Origin: Flavobacteriales bacterium
GTDB taxonomy: Bacteria > Bacteroidota > Bacteroidia > Flavobacteriales_D > Parvicellaceae
DNA: 5,533 bases
Assembly (NCBI GenBank): GCA_027047735.1
Contig: JALTUD010000370.1
Span: 1-5,533, forward strand
Direction: 5' to 3'
Position 1 is the first letter of the stretch; the number at the start of each line of letters is the position of its first letter. This document shows positions 4,788 to 5,533 of this stretch, in pieces. The notes below the pieces were generated by a model. It ran no database searches. It saw only the letters and a list, made by a program, of their open reading frames with translations, and had not been told where the DNA came from. The translations under genes were made by a program, and so were the position numbers.

Positions 4788-5533
4788 TTATTTATAACTT
4801 CTTTGTTTCAATTCTATATACTCGAAATTTAGTTCCTCTTTATGTAGTTTTTCTTCACGAGGATTACCGGTGTATTCCCAAGCCGCAACATATTTAAAGT
4901 GTTTATCATCACGTTTTGCCTCACCTTTTTGTTCTCCAGATTCTTCAACATATTCTTCTCTAAAGTGACCTCCACAAGACTCTTTTCTATCCAAAGCATC
5001 AACAGCAAACAACTCTCCCAATTCCAAGAAGTCAGCAACACGACCCGCCTTTTCCAATTCAGTATTCATTGCATTTAACTCACCGGGAACAAAAACATCT
5101 TTCCAAAATTCTTCTCTGATATTTTTTATCTCCTCCATTGCTTCTTTCAATCCTTTTTCATTTCTGGACATCCCTACATTATTCCACATCACATTCCCTA
5201 GTTTTTTATGGAAATAATCAACAGATTTAGAACCTTTTACATCAAGCAATTTTTGCAATCGTTCATTTACATCATTCTCTGCCTTATCAAATTCAGGAGT
5301 ATCCGTAGGAATTTTACCCGTTCTGATTTCATTTGCTAAATAATCACCAATTGTGTAAGGCAATACAAAATAACCATCTGCCAAACCTTGCATAAGTGCA
5401 GAAGCTCCTAATCTGTTTGCTCCGTGGTCTGAGAAATTAGCCTCACCAATTGCATAACATCCCGGAATGGTTGTCATTAAATTATAATCTACCCAAAGAC
5501 CTCCCATTGTATAGTGAACAGCAGGATAAATCA
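4788..5533 (-). CDS. sdhA: Succinate dehydrogenase flavoprotein subunit, N-terminus cut by window edge
   Basis: Catalytic subunit of complex II that oxidises succinate to fumarate with covalently bound FAD. The frame stays open to the window edge, so 247 C-terminal residues plus part of a codon are visible out of about 660-670 expected; a start at the internal ATG 5507-5505 would be false, because the family sequence continues upstream as IYPAVHYT. Visible active-site parts are HYTMGGLWVDYN, whose histidine (sixth visible residue) matches the substrate-binding histidine of SdhA/FrdA, and GCYAIGEANFSDHGANRLG, with the FAD-contacting glutamate and the substrate arginine in ANRLGASAL. The C-terminal helical domain follows, with the conserved LGELFAVDALDRKESCGGHFREEY and a charged tail ending in KQRSYK. 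The histidine that binds FAD covalently and the N-terminal Rossmann fold are outside the window. It is the gene before sdhB in the same operon. Confidence 0.97.
   Translation of the reverse strand, partial: IYPAVHYTMGGLWVDYNLMTTIPGCYAIGEANFSDHGANRLGASALMQGLADGYFVLPYTIGDYLANEIRTGKIPTDTPEFDKAENDVNERLQKLLDVKGSKSVDYFHKKLGNVMWNNVGMSRNEKGLKEAMEEIKNIREEFWKDVFVPGELNAMNTELEKAGRVADFLELGELFAVDALDRKESCGGHFREEYVEESGEQKGEAKRDDKHFKYVAAWEYTGNPREEKLHKEELNFEYIELKQRSYK

Noticed and set aside
4829..5041. 70-aa minus-strand frame inside sdhA
   Set aside because: Lies in another frame within the conserved C-terminal domain of sdhA; its codons only mirror that gene.
4788..5507. Short 239-aa SdhA starting at the internal ATG
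   Set aside because: The same frame continues upstream to the window edge with family-conserved residues including the active-site histidine, so the gene is cut by the window and not truncated.

Overview
This window is an AT-rich chromosomal segment that looks like Bacteroidota, most likely class Flavobacteriia. The reasons are a secreted protein with a type IX secretion (T9SS, Por-type) C-terminal sorting domain, promoter -7 boxes of the Bacteroidota type TAnnTTTG, no clear Shine-Dalgarno sequences before the starts, and SerC, SdhA and SdhB sequences of the flavobacterial kind. All six protein genes lie on the minus strand, so transcription runs from high to low coordinates.

In transcription order: 5533-4788 is the C-terminal third or so of sdhA (succinate dehydrogenase flavoprotein, cut by the window edge). 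After 30 nt comes sdhB (4757-3987), the iron-sulfur subunit, and then a rho-independent terminator (3951-3911) that closes the sdh operon. Next is a separately transcribed gene for a 289-aa secreted T9SS cargo protein (3790-2921), with a candidate promoter embedded in an inverted repeat and its own terminator (2899-2860). A LysE-family exporter (2772-2116) follows, with a good TATCTTTG promoter box and an apparent TTG start codon. A 306-nt gene-free stretch (2115-1810) holds a composite two-hairpin element ending 15 nt before the next gene. That gene is a 360-aa FAD-dependent oxidoreductase of the DAO superfamily (1809-727) resembling the oxidase domain of MnmC. The window ends in serC (630-1), phosphoserine aminotransferase, cut by the left edge.

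The genes are mostly housekeeping: the TCA cycle/respiratory chain (SdhAB), serine biosynthesis (SerC) and amino-acid or metabolite export (LysE-like), plus one secreted protein of unknown role. They do not form one pathway; the sdh genes are an operon, the others look like separate or loosely linked units. I found no defence system, CRISPR array, insertion sequence, tRNA or rRNA.

The most unusual item is the composite element at about 1825-1972. It has two long, nearly perfect stems of low-complexity sequence separated and flanked by GC-rich blocks that look conserved in style, in an otherwise AT-rich gap. It resembles dispersed intergenic elements I recall from other Bacteroidota genomes, but that recollection is unverified. 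It could be a mobile palindromic repeat, a structured leader RNA of the oxidoreductase gene, or a terminator for transcripts from lysE.
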